Positions 1-8,174 of a stretch of 64,000 bases of DNA are shown piece by piece. Source of the DNA: a bacterium HR29 (GTDB lineage: Bacteria; Chloroflexota; Dehalococcoidia; Tepidiformales; Tepidiformaceae). Location of the stretch: assembly GCA_002898215.1 (NCBI GenBank), contig BEIF01000001.1, positions 415,501 to 479,500 of the forward strand. The letters are read 5' to 3'. The stretch's first letter is position 1. Each line of letters begins with the position of its first letter. The position numbers and the translations under genes are program-made. Below the pieces are notes generated by a model that made no database searches, was not told where the DNA came from, and saw only the letters and a list, made by a program, of their open reading frames with translations.

Positions 1-929
1 ATGCGGACGAATGTCGGCAGGGAGGTCGCCGACGCTGCTTCCCCCATCGCCCACCCCGGAGGTATCCGATTGGAAATCGTGGTCGCAGGCACGGTCCTGG
101 CGCGGCCTTACCAACCCAACCAGGGAAGCGTCGGAAGGCGGTAGGACAGTGAGCCAGCCGAGGCGTTCGCCGACGACTTTCCTGGACGAATGACTGCAGG
201 ACGCGGTCGCCTCCGCGCGGCCGGTCGGCACGTCTGTCGTCGTCGGGAAGACGGCCGGAGGGCGAGGATGGCGACGCGGCCTCCGGTGTCCGCCACAGGC
301 CCACGCCGAAGCCCGACCGGCAGCGGTAGGCGGGGAGCAGCGCCCCCGCGGGGTTCGTACGGCTCGAAAGGGGACGAGGACTGCTGCCGGGCCGAACGGA
401 TGCGCCAACCCGCCGACGCCGGCGGTCGTGAGCACCGTATCGCCCGCACGGGAGGGGGAGCGAGCCGAACGGAAGCGCCAACCCGCCGAGGCCAGCGGAG
501 GAGCGGTCGAGTCCGATCGCGGCTGTGGGCCGCTCGGGCCGCCACTGTCCTGAGCCCTGTTCCGCCGCGAACAGGATCGGCAAGGCGGACCGTTTCGCTC
601 CCGGCCGCGTTCGTTCAGCGGCCCCGGTGGCAGAGCGGTCGAGGCTGCAGGAGGGACTGAACGGAGCCTGGCCAGACGCGGCGGGCTCGCCCGGCGCTCG
701 GTGCCGCGTGGACGGCCATCCCGGCCGAGTTCGGGCTCGGGACGTGTCCGGTCGCCACCCGGCGGTCGGCGGCTCCCCGGCGTCGAGCCACGTGCCCGCC
801 GCCTTCTGGCGGGACTCGGTCGGGTGGGCTGCGGGGCCAACGAATCCCGGGACGCCCACCTTCGACGAAGCGGAAGTCACCTTCCCCGGGTTCGGCCCGG
901 CGGCTCCGGGAGCGGTTGGTGGGCGACGT
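1..929. other. Long stretch without a convincing gene
   Basis: No reading frame here encodes a protein I recognise. The longer open frames on both strands overlap each other, are rich in Arg, Pro and Gly, and look like random translation of G+C-rich DNA. I searched by eye for RNase P RNA, tmRNA, SRP RNA and rRNA core motifs and found none complete. It does contain a 35-base near-identical direct repeat (391-425 and 464-498) and a perfect 7-base-pair hairpin (556-562 with 569-575, loop of 6). It may be a structured RNA region, a decayed gene, or the leader or tail of a gene beyond the left edge. Confidence 0.5.
391..498. repeat. Two 35-base imperfect direct repeats, 73 bases apart
   Basis: Copies at 391-425 and 464-498 match at 32 of 35 positions; both begin GCCGAACGGA and contain GCGCCAACCCGCCGA. 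The flanks do not match. Each copy ends in a CCGCC...GGCGG type self-complementary part. Function unknown. Confidence 0.6.
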
Positions 930-2030
930 TCACCGTGCCAAGGCCGCCTCGATGGCGTCGCGCCACGCCGGGTAGAGCGCAGCGAACGCCCGCACGAGTC
1001 CGAAGCAGCCAGCCAGCATCATGTCGCCGTGAGGAACGGCCTCGTAGCGGGGAAGTGAGGAGGCTCGCAGCATCCCCCGCCTTGGGCCGAGCACTACCGT
1101 GAAGGGTTCGGGCGTTCCCAGCCTGTCGAAAGAGATGGCGCCGTGCCCGTGGTCGGCGAAGACCTCCTCGTTCGCGAGTTGACCGGCCGCCAAACGTCGA
1201 ATGAGGCGTTCCAGCTTGGCAGCGTCGACCAGTCCGGTGTGGTGCTCGAACAAACCCGCCACCTGGCCGTCGAGGAGGGCGAACGCCAGGGTGTGGAAGT
1301 TCCCCACGTTCACCACAATTTTGGCTCCTGCTTCGGCCACGCGCGGGTCGTCGAGGCTTCCGAGCACGGCTGCGGGGGCCGTGTCCATCACCGCCAGCGG
1401 GAGCCTCGACGGGGCGAGCGCCGCCACGGCGCGCAGGCGCGTCATCGACTCCGGAATCTCGTCGCCCCGGAAGGCGAACCCGGCCAGTCCGAGCCCGGCC
1501 TGTAGCCGGGACCGCAAATAGTCGAACCGGAAGGCACGGTCGCTCACGCCTCTGGGCGCGTTGCCGTGGTCGAAGACCGCCACGGCGAGGGCATCGAACT
1601 CGGGGCGCACGCCGCCAGCGGCGAGGGCAGCGCAGATCTCCGGCAGCATGAGGTCGCGGAGCTCGACCCTTTCCACGTCCTCGCGCCGGCCGAGCGAAGC
1701 TGCCTCGTCGTCGCTCACGACCTCCAGGCCAAGGTCAGCCGCGACCTGCTCCAGGTCGTCGTTGAAGGTCCGCGCAGCATCCGGGGTCGCCCAGAGGGGG
1801 AGGCCGGCTTTCCGGTGTGCCTCGGCTGCCCACGCTGACGGTCCGCCTCCCATCGTGACCCCCGTGAGCAGGACCCCCTTCCCCGCGGCCGTGGCAGCCC
1901 GAATCCGGTCGGCGACGATGACGGTGGGGGACGGCAGCACGAGCTGGACGCAGTTCTCCGGCTCCCGCTCGGTGTCGAAGAGGAGGATGTCCTGCGTCCC
2001 TGTGCCGACGTCGATGGCGAGGAGCTTCAT
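930..2030 (-). CDS. DUF1786 family protein (ASKHA-like)
   Basis: A 366-residue protein of the DUF1786 family, whose members are often labelled pyruvate formate-lyase activating enzyme-like although they lack the radical-SAM CxxxCxxC motif; none is seen here either. The N-terminus (LLAIDVGTGTQD) resembles a phosphate-1 loop of the ASKHA fold and VVNVGNFHTLAFAL near residue 240 resembles a phosphate-2 loop, so nucleotide or phosphate binding is an inference. I chose ATG at 2030 over the GTG one codon upstream because a TAGACT box lies 7 bases before it. It follows hemB by about 46 bases on the same strand but appears to have its own promoter. Biochemical role unknown. Confidence 0.7.
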   Translation of the reverse strand: MKLLAIDVGTGTQDILLFDTEREPENCVQLVLPSPTVIVADRIRAATAAGKGVLLTGVTMGGGPSAWAAEAHRKAGLPLWATPDAARTFNDDLEQVAADLGLEVVSDDEAASLGRREDVERVELRDLMLPEICAALAAGGVRPEFDALAVAVFDHGNAPRGVSDRAFRFDYLRSRLQAGLGLAGFAFRGDEIPESMTRLRAVAALAPSRLPLAVMDTAPAAVLGSLDDPRVAEAGAKIVVNVGNFHTLAFALLDGQVAGLFEHHTGLVDAAKLERLIRRLAAGQLANEEVFADHGHGAISFDRLGTPEPFTVVLGPRRGMLRASSLPRYEAVPHGDMMLAGCFGLVRAFAALYPAWRDAIEAALAR

Positions 2031-2037
2031 CACCCCC

Positions 2038-2043
2038 AGTCTA
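2038..2043 (-). promoter_or_regulatory. TAGACT -10-like box, leaderless spacing
   Basis: TAGACT on the minus strand lies 7 bases before the ATG of the DUF1786 gene, so transcription would begin at or beside the start codon. Same arrangement as at six other starts in this window. Confidence 0.4.
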
Positions 2044-2076
2044 GTGCGATCGGCCTCCTCGACGCCGGCGGCGGTG

Positions 2077-3051
2077 TTAGCTCCGGGAGCGCGCCCACTC
2101 CTTGGCGTGGTAGGTGATGACGATGTCCGCGCCTGCGCGGCGGATCGCGGTCAGCGCTTCGTGCACGGCTCGCTCGCGGTCGATCCAGCCCCGCTCGGCC
2201 GCTGCACAGAGCATCGCGTACTCGCCCGACACGTTGTAGGCGGCGAGCGGAAGCTCCGTCCGTTCCCGGACGGCGCGAATCACGTCGAGGTACGGCAGGG
2301 CAGGCTTCACCATCACCATGTCCGCCCCTTCGGCTACGTCGGTCAGGACCTCGTCGATCGCCATGCGGACGTTCGCCGGGTCCATCTGATACCCGCGACG
2401 ATCGCCGAAGGCGGGAGCGCTGTCCGCCGCCACCCGGAAGGGCCCGTAGAAGGCGCTGGCGAACTTCGCGGCGTACGAGAGGATGGCCACCTGCTCGAAT
2501 CCGGCGCTATCGAGGGCGTGGCGGATTGCCGCCACGCGGCCGTCCATCATGTCGCTGGGGGCGATGATGTCGCAGCCAGCCTCCGCCAGGCTCACCGCCA
2601 TCTGAGCGAGCAGCGGCAGCGTTCGGTCGTTGTCGACGGAGCCGTCGGGTGCAAGCACGCCGCAATGCCCGTGGGTGGTGTACTCGCAAAGGCAGACGTC
2701 GCCGATGGTGACCAGGTCCGGGTTCGCGTCCTTCATCCTGCGGATCGCCTCCTGGACCACCCCGTGGGGTTGCCAGGCGGAGCTTCCGGCCTCGTCCTTC
2801 GTCTCGGGAATGCCGAACAGGAGCACTGCCGGAATCCCGAGACGCCCGAGTTCACGCGCCTCTTCGCTGACGGCGTCGAGGCCGAGGCGGAACTGCCCCG
2901 GCATCGGCTCGATGGGCTCGCGCCCGGTGAGGCCCGCTTCCACGAAGATGGGGTAGACCAGGTGCGAGGGCGTGAGCTCGGTCTCGCGTACGAGGGCGCG
3001 GATGGTTTCGGATCGTCGGAGACGGCGATGACGGCGAACGGGCGCTTCCAT
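2077..3051 (-). CDS. hemB: Porphobilinogen synthase (delta-aminolevulinic acid dehydratase)
   Basis: Condenses two 5-aminolevulinate molecules to porphobilinogen, the first common step to heme, siroheme and cobalamin. With the ATG at 3051 the protein is 324 residues, normal for HemB. The zinc-site cysteines are present in DVCLCEYTTHGHCG (Cys120, Cys122, Cys130), marking a zinc-type enzyme, and both active-site lysines are seen in SYAAKFAS (Lys196) and MVKPALPYLD (Lys249). A GTG nine bases upstream is possible, but TAGAGT sits 7 bases before the ATG, which favours a leaderless start there. Siroheme made downstream of this step is the cofactor of the sulfite and nitrite reductases in this window. 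The gene is divergent from an unknown gene at 3115. Confidence 0.96.
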   Translation of the reverse strand: MEAPVRRHRRLRRSETIRALVRETELTPSHLVYPIFVEAGLTGREPIEPMPGQFRLGLDAVSEEARELGRLGIPAVLLFGIPETKDEAGSSAWQPHGVVQEAIRRMKDANPDLVTIGDVCLCEYTTHGHCGVLAPDGSVDNDRTLPLLAQMAVSLAEAGCDIIAPSDMMDGRVAAIRHALDSAGFEQVAILSYAAKFASAFYGPFRVAADSAPAFGDRRGYQMDPANVRMAIDEVLTDVAEGADMVMVKPALPYLDVIRAVRERTELPLAAYNVSGEYAMLCAAAERGWIDRERAVHEALTAIRRAGADIVITYHAKEWARSRS

Positions 3052-3058
3052 GGCTACC

Positions 3059-3064
3059 ACTCTA
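3059..3064 (-). promoter_or_regulatory. TAGAGT -10-like box before hemB
   Basis: TAGAGT read on the minus strand, 7 bases before the hemB ATG. It is back to back with a second such box at 3102-3107 for the divergent gene. Confidence 0.4.
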
Positions 3065-3101
3065 CTCCTCTCCCCCGATGCTCGCTCCGCGGCGGCCGCC
3101 G

Positions 3102-3107
3102 TATCCT
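3102..3107 (+). promoter_or_regulatory. TATCCT -10-like box, leaderless spacing
   Basis: TATCCT lies 7 bases before the ATG at 3115. No Shine-Dalgarno sequence precedes that ATG, which supports a leaderless transcript. Confidence 0.4.
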
Positions 3108-3114
3108 AGCGCCG

Positions 3115-3804
3115 ATGGACCGCCTCTTGCCGCCCGAGTACGAAGGCTGGGAGCGACACGAACCGGAGCTGCGGCGAATGACCACCGCCGAGCTCATCCA
3201 GGAGATCCAGGACGGCCCGCCCGACCGGCGGCTGGCAGCGCTTGCGGTCATCGACCTCGCCGAGGTGCCGCTCCCGCTCATAGAGGACTGGCTCCGGATT
3301 CTCCCCGACCCCGAGGTGAACGAACTCGCCGGTGCCATCCCGGTCCAGCGGCCCCACGCCTCGGCGCAGGAAGAAGCGAAGTGGGTGGAAGTGGCCCGCC
3401 AGGGGTACGAACGGCGCCGGCTGGCCACGTTCCTCGTCATGCTCGGTTCGGCTCTCGAGGGGCTCGAGGCGAAGGACGCCCTCCTCGCCGCCGAAACGTG
3501 GGGCATCATCGCCGGGTGGCTGGAGAACCTGTACGACCGGCTGGCGCTCGCGGGTGACCTCGAAGCCCTCGCCGACATCGAACTCTTCCTCTTCGAGAAC
3601 TACCTCGACCGCCGTCCCCTGCTCGACGTTTTCGTCCGCCTGGTCGAACGGCACGAGCGGCTCGCGCTGCGCGTCAGCACGGACCCGGCTACGTACCTTG
3701 CCAACGTTCCGGAGCAAGGACGGAGACGGGCCCTCGAGGCAGCCGAACGAGGCGGCGGCCTCGAGTTCGCCGAGAGCTGGGCAATCCTCGACGAATCTGC
3801 TTGA
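3115..3804 (+). CDS. Hypothetical protein, helical
   Basis: A 229-residue protein I do not recognise. It is acidic and rich in Leu, Ala and Glu with long predicted helices, and has no signal peptide, membrane segment or metal-binding cysteines. The first part (ELIQEIQDGPPDRRLAALAV) recalls HEAT-like helical pairs, which is only an impression. The frame is open far upstream, but the upstream part is antisense to hemB; I chose the ATG preceded by TATCCT because no ribosome-binding site is seen elsewhere. It is divergent from hemB and converges on the sulfite reductase gene, with 9 bases between the stops. Confidence 0.65.
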   Translation: MDRLLPPEYEGWERHEPELRRMTTAELIQEIQDGPPDRRLAALAVIDLAEVPLPLIEDWLRILPDPEVNELAGAIPVQRPHASAQEEAKWVEVARQGYERRRLATFLVMLGSALEGLEAKDALLAAETWGIIAGWLENLYDRLALAGDLEALADIELFLFENYLDRRPLLDVFVRLVERHERLALRVSTDPATYLANVPEQGRRRALEAAERGGGLEFAESWAILDESA

Positions 3805-3813
3805 GGCCCCGCC

Positions 3814-5583
3814 TCACACCGCACATTCGCCCTCGCCCCGCTGCATCCGGTACAGCTCCAGACGATCCCAGTCGATGAAGAGGGCCCGGTTCTCCTCGTC
3901 GAACTCTCCGGGGATGCACAGGTCTTCGATGAGGCGCTCGAACGGGGCGAGGCCCACGCGGTCGACGAACTCCTCGAACCGCTCTCCCTCGAGGCGCTGT
4001 GCCTGGTAGAACTCGATGAAGCGCTGGACGGCGTCGGGCGCGCGCTTGGCCGGCAGCCGCACCTTCAGCTGCTTCGCGTACTGCAGTTGCCCGTCTTCGT
4101 ACCGCCCGCCAAGGAAGACGAGGTAGGCCGGCATCTCGTGCTCGCCGACCTTGATGGTCGCCCCGTGGAAGCCGATGGAGGCGATGTGGTGCTGCCCACA
4201 GCTGTTGGGGCAGCCGCTCATCTTGATATGGATGCGCCGGGTGAGCTCGTCGGTGATGCCCAGCGCGGTCACCCGCTCTTCGATCGCCCGGTTGAGCCCC
4301 ATCGAGCTCGTGATTCCCAGCTTGCACGAGTCGGTGCCCGGGCAACTCACCACGTCGGTGATCTCGTGTGCGCCGGGATTCCCCAGCCCGAGCTCCTTCA
4401 GCCGGCACCAAACCTCGTAGAGGGACTCGTCGCGTACCCAGCGCAGGAGGACGTTCTGCTGGATGGTCGTGCGAGCCCGGCCGCCGGCGTACTCGCGCAT
4501 GATGGCTGCCAGGCCCCGGAACTGCTCCGGGGTGAGGTCGCCGCGGCTCACCTTCACCTCGACCGTGCTGAAGCCCTGCTGTTTCTGCGGACGGACGTTC
4601 GAGGCGACGAACTCGGTGAACTCCCGGAGATCCCCGTTCGGCTGGGCATAGGCGGGGCGCTTCGGCGGCGCGGTCGCCTCCTCGTCGTCGAGGAAGAGGA
4701 GGCGGTCCGGTCGGAAGTCCTTCTCCCGGGCCCACTCCCCTTTCAGCTCCTCTTCGATCATCTCGAGGAACGCCTCCGGACCGATACGAGCGACGAGGAA
4801 CTTCAGGCGAGCCTTGTTCCGGTTCTTCCGCAGCTCATCCGAACGGTTGAAGATGCGGAGGATCGCCTCCGAGACCTTCAGGTATTCGTTCACGGAGACG
4901 AAATCGCGCACCTTCACGGCGTACCGCGGCATCGTGCTCAGGCCGCCGGCTGCGTACATCTCGAAGCCGCGCTCCCCGTCGCGCATCCGTGGGATGAATC
5001 CCAGGTCGTGCATCCCCGTGATCGCCACGTCACGGTCGTTCGAGCTGAAGGCGACCTTGAACTTGCGCGGGAGCGCCTGGGTGAGCGGGTTGCGCAGGAA
5101 GTAGCGAGCGAACGCACCGGCGTACGGTGTGGGGTCGAACGGCTCGTCGGGGTTCACGCCCGCCCACGGGTCACCGGTTACGTTGCGGACCGTGTTGCCG
5201 CAGGCCTCGCGCGTGGTGAGGCCGGCCTTCGCCAGGAAGCGGAGCACCTCGGGGGCCCTCGGGAGCGGGACATGGTGGAACTGCACGTTCTGCCGGGTGG
5301 TGATGTGCCCCTTCCGCAGGGGCGCGTACCGTTCCGCCACCTCGGCAAGGGCTTCGAACTGCGATGCCGTCACGCCGCCGAAGGGCAGCTTCACGCGGAT
5401 CATCTGGACGCCCGGCTGACGCTGGCCGTAGACGCCCTGCTTCAGCCGGAAGGGGATGTAGGTGTCCTCTCCGATCTCTCCCCGAAGGAATCGCAAGGTC
5501 TCGGTTTCGAAATCCTCCAACTCCTCCTCGAGGATGGGGAGGACGCGGCCCGGTTCATTGAGGTGGACAACGGCGCTGGCCAT
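3814..5583 (-). CDS. Ferredoxin-type sulfite reductase (nitrite/sulfite reductase hemoprotein)
   Basis: A 589-residue siroheme/4Fe-4S reductase carrying the six-electron reduction of sulfite to sulfide. Two ferredoxin-like half domains are followed by siroheme domains: an arginine-rich segment near residues 91-100 (KGHITTRQNV) and the cluster ligands in SCPGTDSCKLGI (Cys414, Cys420) and SGCPNSCGQHH (Cys458, Cys462). There is no flavin domain, so electrons probably come from ferredoxin. The family also contains nitrite reductases; I assign sulfite because the gene is divergent from APS reductase, APS kinase and ATP sulfurylase, while a second family member (12965-14500) lies beside a nitrite channel. 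The ATG is preceded by GGAGG. Confidence 0.88.
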   Translation of the reverse strand: MASAVVHLNEPGRVLPILEEELEDFETETLRFLRGEIGEDTYIPFRLKQGVYGQRQPGVQMIRVKLPFGGVTASQFEALAEVAERYAPLRKGHITTRQNVQFHHVPLPRAPEVLRFLAKAGLTTREACGNTVRNVTGDPWAGVNPDEPFDPTPYAGAFARYFLRNPLTQALPRKFKVAFSSNDRDVAITGMHDLGFIPRMRDGERGFEMYAAGGLSTMPRYAVKVRDFVSVNEYLKVSEAILRIFNRSDELRKNRNKARLKFLVARIGPEAFLEMIEEELKGEWAREKDFRPDRLLFLDDEEATAPPKRPAYAQPNGDLREFTEFVASNVRPQKQQGFSTVEVKVSRGDLTPEQFRGLAAIMREYAGGRARTTIQQNVLLRWVRDESLYEVWCRLKELGLGNPGAHEITDVVSCPGTDSCKLGITSSMGLNRAIEERVTALGITDELTRRIHIKMSGCPNSCGQHHIASIGFHGATIKVGEHEMPAYLVFLGGRYEDGQLQYAKQLKVRLPAKRAPDAVQRFIEFYQAQRLEGERFEEFVDRVGLAPFERLIEDLCIPGEFDEENRALFIDWDRLELYRMQRGEGECAV

Positions 5584-5651
5584 CTCGCTTGCCTCCGCGG
5601 TGCTGTGGGGTAGACGATAGCACGCGCAAGCGATATTGTCGATCGCGAAAC

Positions 5652-5667
5652 TCGACTTTGGAGTCGA
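5652..5667 (+). promoter_or_regulatory. Hairpin overlapping the ribosome-binding site of the APS reductase gene
   Basis: TCGACT and AGTCGA form a perfect 6-base-pair stem with a TTGG loop, ending 2 bases before the GTG at 5670. The putative Shine-Dalgarno GGAG (5660-5663) lies in the loop and first stem bases. It could be an RNA switch or a DNA operator in the divergent sulfur promoter region. Confidence 0.45.
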
Positions 5668-5669
5668 CC

Positions 5670-6371
5670 GTGGCCGAAACCGCTGTCCGTCCGTCCGACG
5701 CCGAGCTCGCCGAGCTGAACGCGCGGTTCGAGACCGCCCCGGCCGAGGCGATCGTGGAGTGGGCCATCGAGCGCTTCGGCGACGGCCTCGCCGTTGGCGC
5801 CAGCTTCGGCGGCATCTCCGGGATGGCCATCCTCCACATGGTGGCGGCCCGGAAGCCGGACGTCTTCGTGTTCGTGCTCGATACCGATTACCTCTTCGAG
5901 GAGACGTACGAGACGATGCGCCGGGCGGTGCGGGAGCTCGGCCTCACCAACGTCCACGTGTTCAAGCCGAAGCTCTCCCACGAAGAGCAGGCGCGCCGGT
6001 ACGGCGCCGCGCTCTGGATGCGCGACCCGGACCTCTGCTGCGAGATCCGGAAGGTGGAGCCGAATCGGCGCGCCCTCGCGGGCCGCACGGCCTGGGTCGC
6101 CGGCTTGCGCCGTGACCAGTCCGAAGGGCGGGCGAGCGTGCCCATCGTTGCCTGGAACGAGAAGTTCGGCGTCGTGAAGATCAACCCCCTCGCCAATTGG
6201 ACGGAACAGCAGACCTGGGCGTACATCGTTCGCCACGGCGTGCCCTACAACCCGCTGCTCGACCGGGGGTACAGCAGCATTGGCTGTTACAACTGCACCG
6301 TGCCGGGCCTCCCCGGCCGGGCCGGGCGCTGGCAGGGGTTCCAGAAGGACGAGTGCGGGCTGCATACCTGA
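5670..6371 (+). CDS. cysH: Phosphoadenylyl/adenylyl-sulfate reductase, 4Fe-4S (APS) type
   Basis: Reduces activated sulfate to sulfite with thioredoxin or a similar thiol donor. The 233-residue protein has the cysteine pairs that bind a 4Fe-4S cluster in APS-type enzymes: DLCCEIRK (Cys123, Cys124) and GCYNC (Cys206, Cys209). The catalytic cysteine is in the C-terminal ECGLHT (Cys229). The start is GTG at 5670 with GGAG 6 bases upstream; in-frame codons farther upstream are poor in coding character. It opens the operon cysH, cysC, sat, transporter-like gene. The cluster cysteines suggest APS as preferred substrate, so co-occurrence with an APS kinase is notable: PAPS may serve sulfotransferases, or the reductase may use both. 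Confidence 0.93.
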   Translation: MAETAVRPSDAELAELNARFETAPAEAIVEWAIERFGDGLAVGASFGGISGMAILHMVAARKPDVFVFVLDTDYLFEETYETMRRAVRELGLTNVHVFKPKLSHEEQARRYGAALWMRDPDLCCEIRKVEPNRRALAGRTAWVAGLRRDQSEGRASVPIVAWNEKFGVVKINPLANWTEQQTWAYIVRHGVPYNPLLDRGYSSIGCYNCTVPGLPGRAGRWQGFQKDECGLHT

Positions 6372-6429
6372 GGGCCCGCTGCCCGTCCGCCGGCCCTCTC
6401 CGTAACACCCGACGAATGTTGGAGGCAGC

Positions 6430-6996
6430 ATGAACGAATCGCAGGGCTTCGTCGTGTGGTTCACCGGGCTCTCCGGCGCCGGAAAATCGACCCTCGCCGA
6501 ACGACTCGCACCCATCCTTCGCGAGCGGGGGAGGAAAGTCGAGGTGCTGGACGGCGACGTCGTCCGCACCAACCTCTCCAAGGGGCTCGGCTTCTCCAAA
6601 GAGGACCGCGACACCAACATCCGACGCATCGGCTTCGTGGCGAACCTCCTCGCCAGGAACGGCGTGGCGGTCATCACCGCGGCCATCTCGCCCTACCGCG
6701 AGGTTCGCGACGAGGTGCGGCGCCTCGTCGAGGGCGACGGCTCGGTGTTCGTCGAGGTGTACGCTGCGGCGACCCTCGAGGAGTGCGAAGCGCGCGATGT
6801 GAAGGGGCTGTATGCCGAGGCTCGCGCTGGCAAGCGCCCGGGGTTCACCGGCATCGATGACCCCTACGAGCCGCCCCTGGCGCCGGAGGTCGTCTGCCAC
6901 ACGGGCAAGGAGTCCGTCGAGGAATGCCTGGCGCGTATCGTCCGCTACCTCGAATCGCGCGGTCTCATCCCCGTCGCTGCCGAGGTGCGGTCATGA
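6430..6996 (+). CDS. cysC: Adenylylsulfate (APS) kinase
   Basis: Phosphorylates APS to PAPS with ATP. The 188-residue length is typical for a stand-alone CysC. The Walker A loop is GLSGAGKST (residues 13-21), followed by the family sequence [11 protein letters not shown] that binds APS, and [16 protein letters not shown] near the C-terminus that forms the mobile lid. The ATG is preceded by GGAGG at 6420-6424. It lies 58 bases after the APS reductase gene and overlaps sat by 4 bases (ATGA), so the last two are likely translationally coupled. Confidence 0.97.
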   Translation: MNESQGFVVWFTGLSGAGKSTLAERLAPILRERGRKVEVLDGDVVRTNLSKGLGFSKEDRDTNIRRIGFVANLLARNGVAVITAAISPYREVRDEVRRLVEGDGSVFVEVYAAATLEECEARDVKGLYAEARAGKRPGFTGIDDPYEPPLAPEVVCHTGKESVEECLARIVRYLESRGLIPVAAEVRS

Positions 6997-8174
6997 AACG
7001 CGCTCTCGGCGAACCGTACGGCGGCGAACTCGTCGACCTCCTCGTCGGCGATGAGGAGCGGGACGAACTGCTCGCCGAAGCGCTCCGGCTGCCCACCATC
7101 CGCCTCGATTCCCGCACGCTCAGCGACCTCGAGCTCCTGACCGTCGGGGGCTACAGCCCGCTGCGCGGATTCATGACGGAGACCGAGTACCATTCCGTGG
7201 TCGAGGAGATGGTGCTCCCCAGCGGCCTGCCGTGGTCGATCCCGATCACGTTGGCCGTCCCGGAGGAAGCCGCTGCGGGGCTCGGTGTCGGCCGCCGTGT
7301 GGCACTCTGCGATGCGGCCGGCGACCCCCTCGCGGTGATGGATGTCGAGGACATCTTTCGGCGTGACAAACGCCGCGAGGCCCGCCTGGTGTACCGCACG
7401 GAGGACGAAGCCCACCCGGGAGTGGCGGCGCTCTACGCCTCGGGCGAGGTTGTCCTCGGTGGGCCTGTACGGGCGCTCCGCTTGCCCGAGCATCGGGACT
7501 TCCTTCCGTACCGTCTGACGCCCCGCGAGACGCGCGCCGTCTTCCGCGAGCGGGGCTGGCGGACCATCGTCGGGTTCCAAACGCGTAACCCGATCCACCG
7601 CGCGCACGAGTACCTCATCAAGGTCGCCCTCGAAAGCGTCGATGGTGCGCTCATCCACCCCCTCGTCGGCGACACCAAGGAGGACGACATCCCCGCCTCC
7701 ATCCGGATGCGGTGCTACGAGGTGCTCATCGACCGCTACTTCGTCAAGGAGCGGGTGCTCCTCGCCGTGATGCCCGCCGCGATGCGCTACGCAGGTCCCC
7801 GTGAGGCGATCTTCCACGCCATCATCCGCAAGAACTACGGTTGCACGCACTTCATCGTCGGTCGGGACCACGCCGGCGTCGGCAACTACTACGGCACCTA
7901 CGACGCCCAGCGCATCTTCGACGAAATCGACCTCGACCTCCTCGGCATCGAGCCCGTCTTCTTCGAGCACGCCTTCTGGTGCACGCGCACGGGGGCGATG
8001 GCGACGTCGAAGACGAGCCCCGCCGGGCCGGACGAACGGATCGTCCTCTCGGGCACGAAGGTGCGTGAGCTCCTCCGCGCAGGCCTTCCGCTTCCTCCGG
8101 AGTTCACCCGGCCGGAAGTGGCGGAGATCCTGCGGGAAGGGTTTCGGAATGGCGGCGGGCGCGACGGAGCGTGA
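6993..8174 (+). CDS. sat: Sulfate adenylyltransferase (ATP sulfurylase)
   Basis: Activates sulfate with ATP to give APS, the entry step of sulfate assimilation. The 393-residue protein is the homo-oligomeric Sat type, not CysDN. Key motifs are [11 protein letters not shown] (residues 196-206), the nucleotide-binding HxxH-type loop, and GRDHAGVG (290-297). I chose the ATG that overlaps the cysC stop (ATGA). A longer reading is open upstream but would lie wholly inside cysC. The 3' end overlaps the next gene by 26 bases, tying the transporter-like protein to this pathway. Confidence 0.96.
   Translation: MKRALGEPYGGELVDLLVGDEERDELLAEALRLPTIRLDSRTLSDLELLTVGGYSPLRGFMTETEYHSVVEEMVLPSGLPWSIPITLAVPEEAAAGLGVGRRVALCDAAGDPLAVMDVEDIFRRDKRREARLVYRTEDEAHPGVAALYASGEVVLGGPVRALRLPEHRDFLPYRLTPRETRAVFRERGWRTIVGFQTRNPIHRAHEYLIKVALESVDGALIHPLVGDTKEDDIPASIRMRCYEVLIDRYFVKERVLLAVMPAAMRYAGPREAIFHAIIRKNYGCTHFIVGRDHAGVGNYYGTYDAQRIFDEIDLDLLGIEPVFFEHAFWCTRTGAMATSKTSPAGPDERIVLSGTKVRELLRAGLPLPPEFTRPEVAEILREGFRNGGGRDGA

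Noticed and set aside
1-144. Plus-strand frame 1 open from the edge to a stop at 142-144, possibly the end of a gene
   Set aside because: Only 47 residues with no recognisable motif, and it starts with an ATG by chance at the window edge. Cannot be told from noise without the left flank.
160-200. Minus-strand AGGAAAGT, like the start of RNase P RNA
   Set aside because: The rest of the conserved P4 helix and the ACAGA-type downstream elements are absent.
600-680. Stretch GGTGGCAGAGCGGTCGAGGC resembling the D arm of a tRNA-Ser
   Set aside because: No matching acceptor stem, no anticodon arm and no TTCGA T loop follow within tRNA distance.
1561-3804. One long plus-strand frame of 747 codons covering the hemB region
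   Set aside because: Most of it is antisense to hemB and the DUF1786 gene, and only the part after 3115 has a credible start and coding character.
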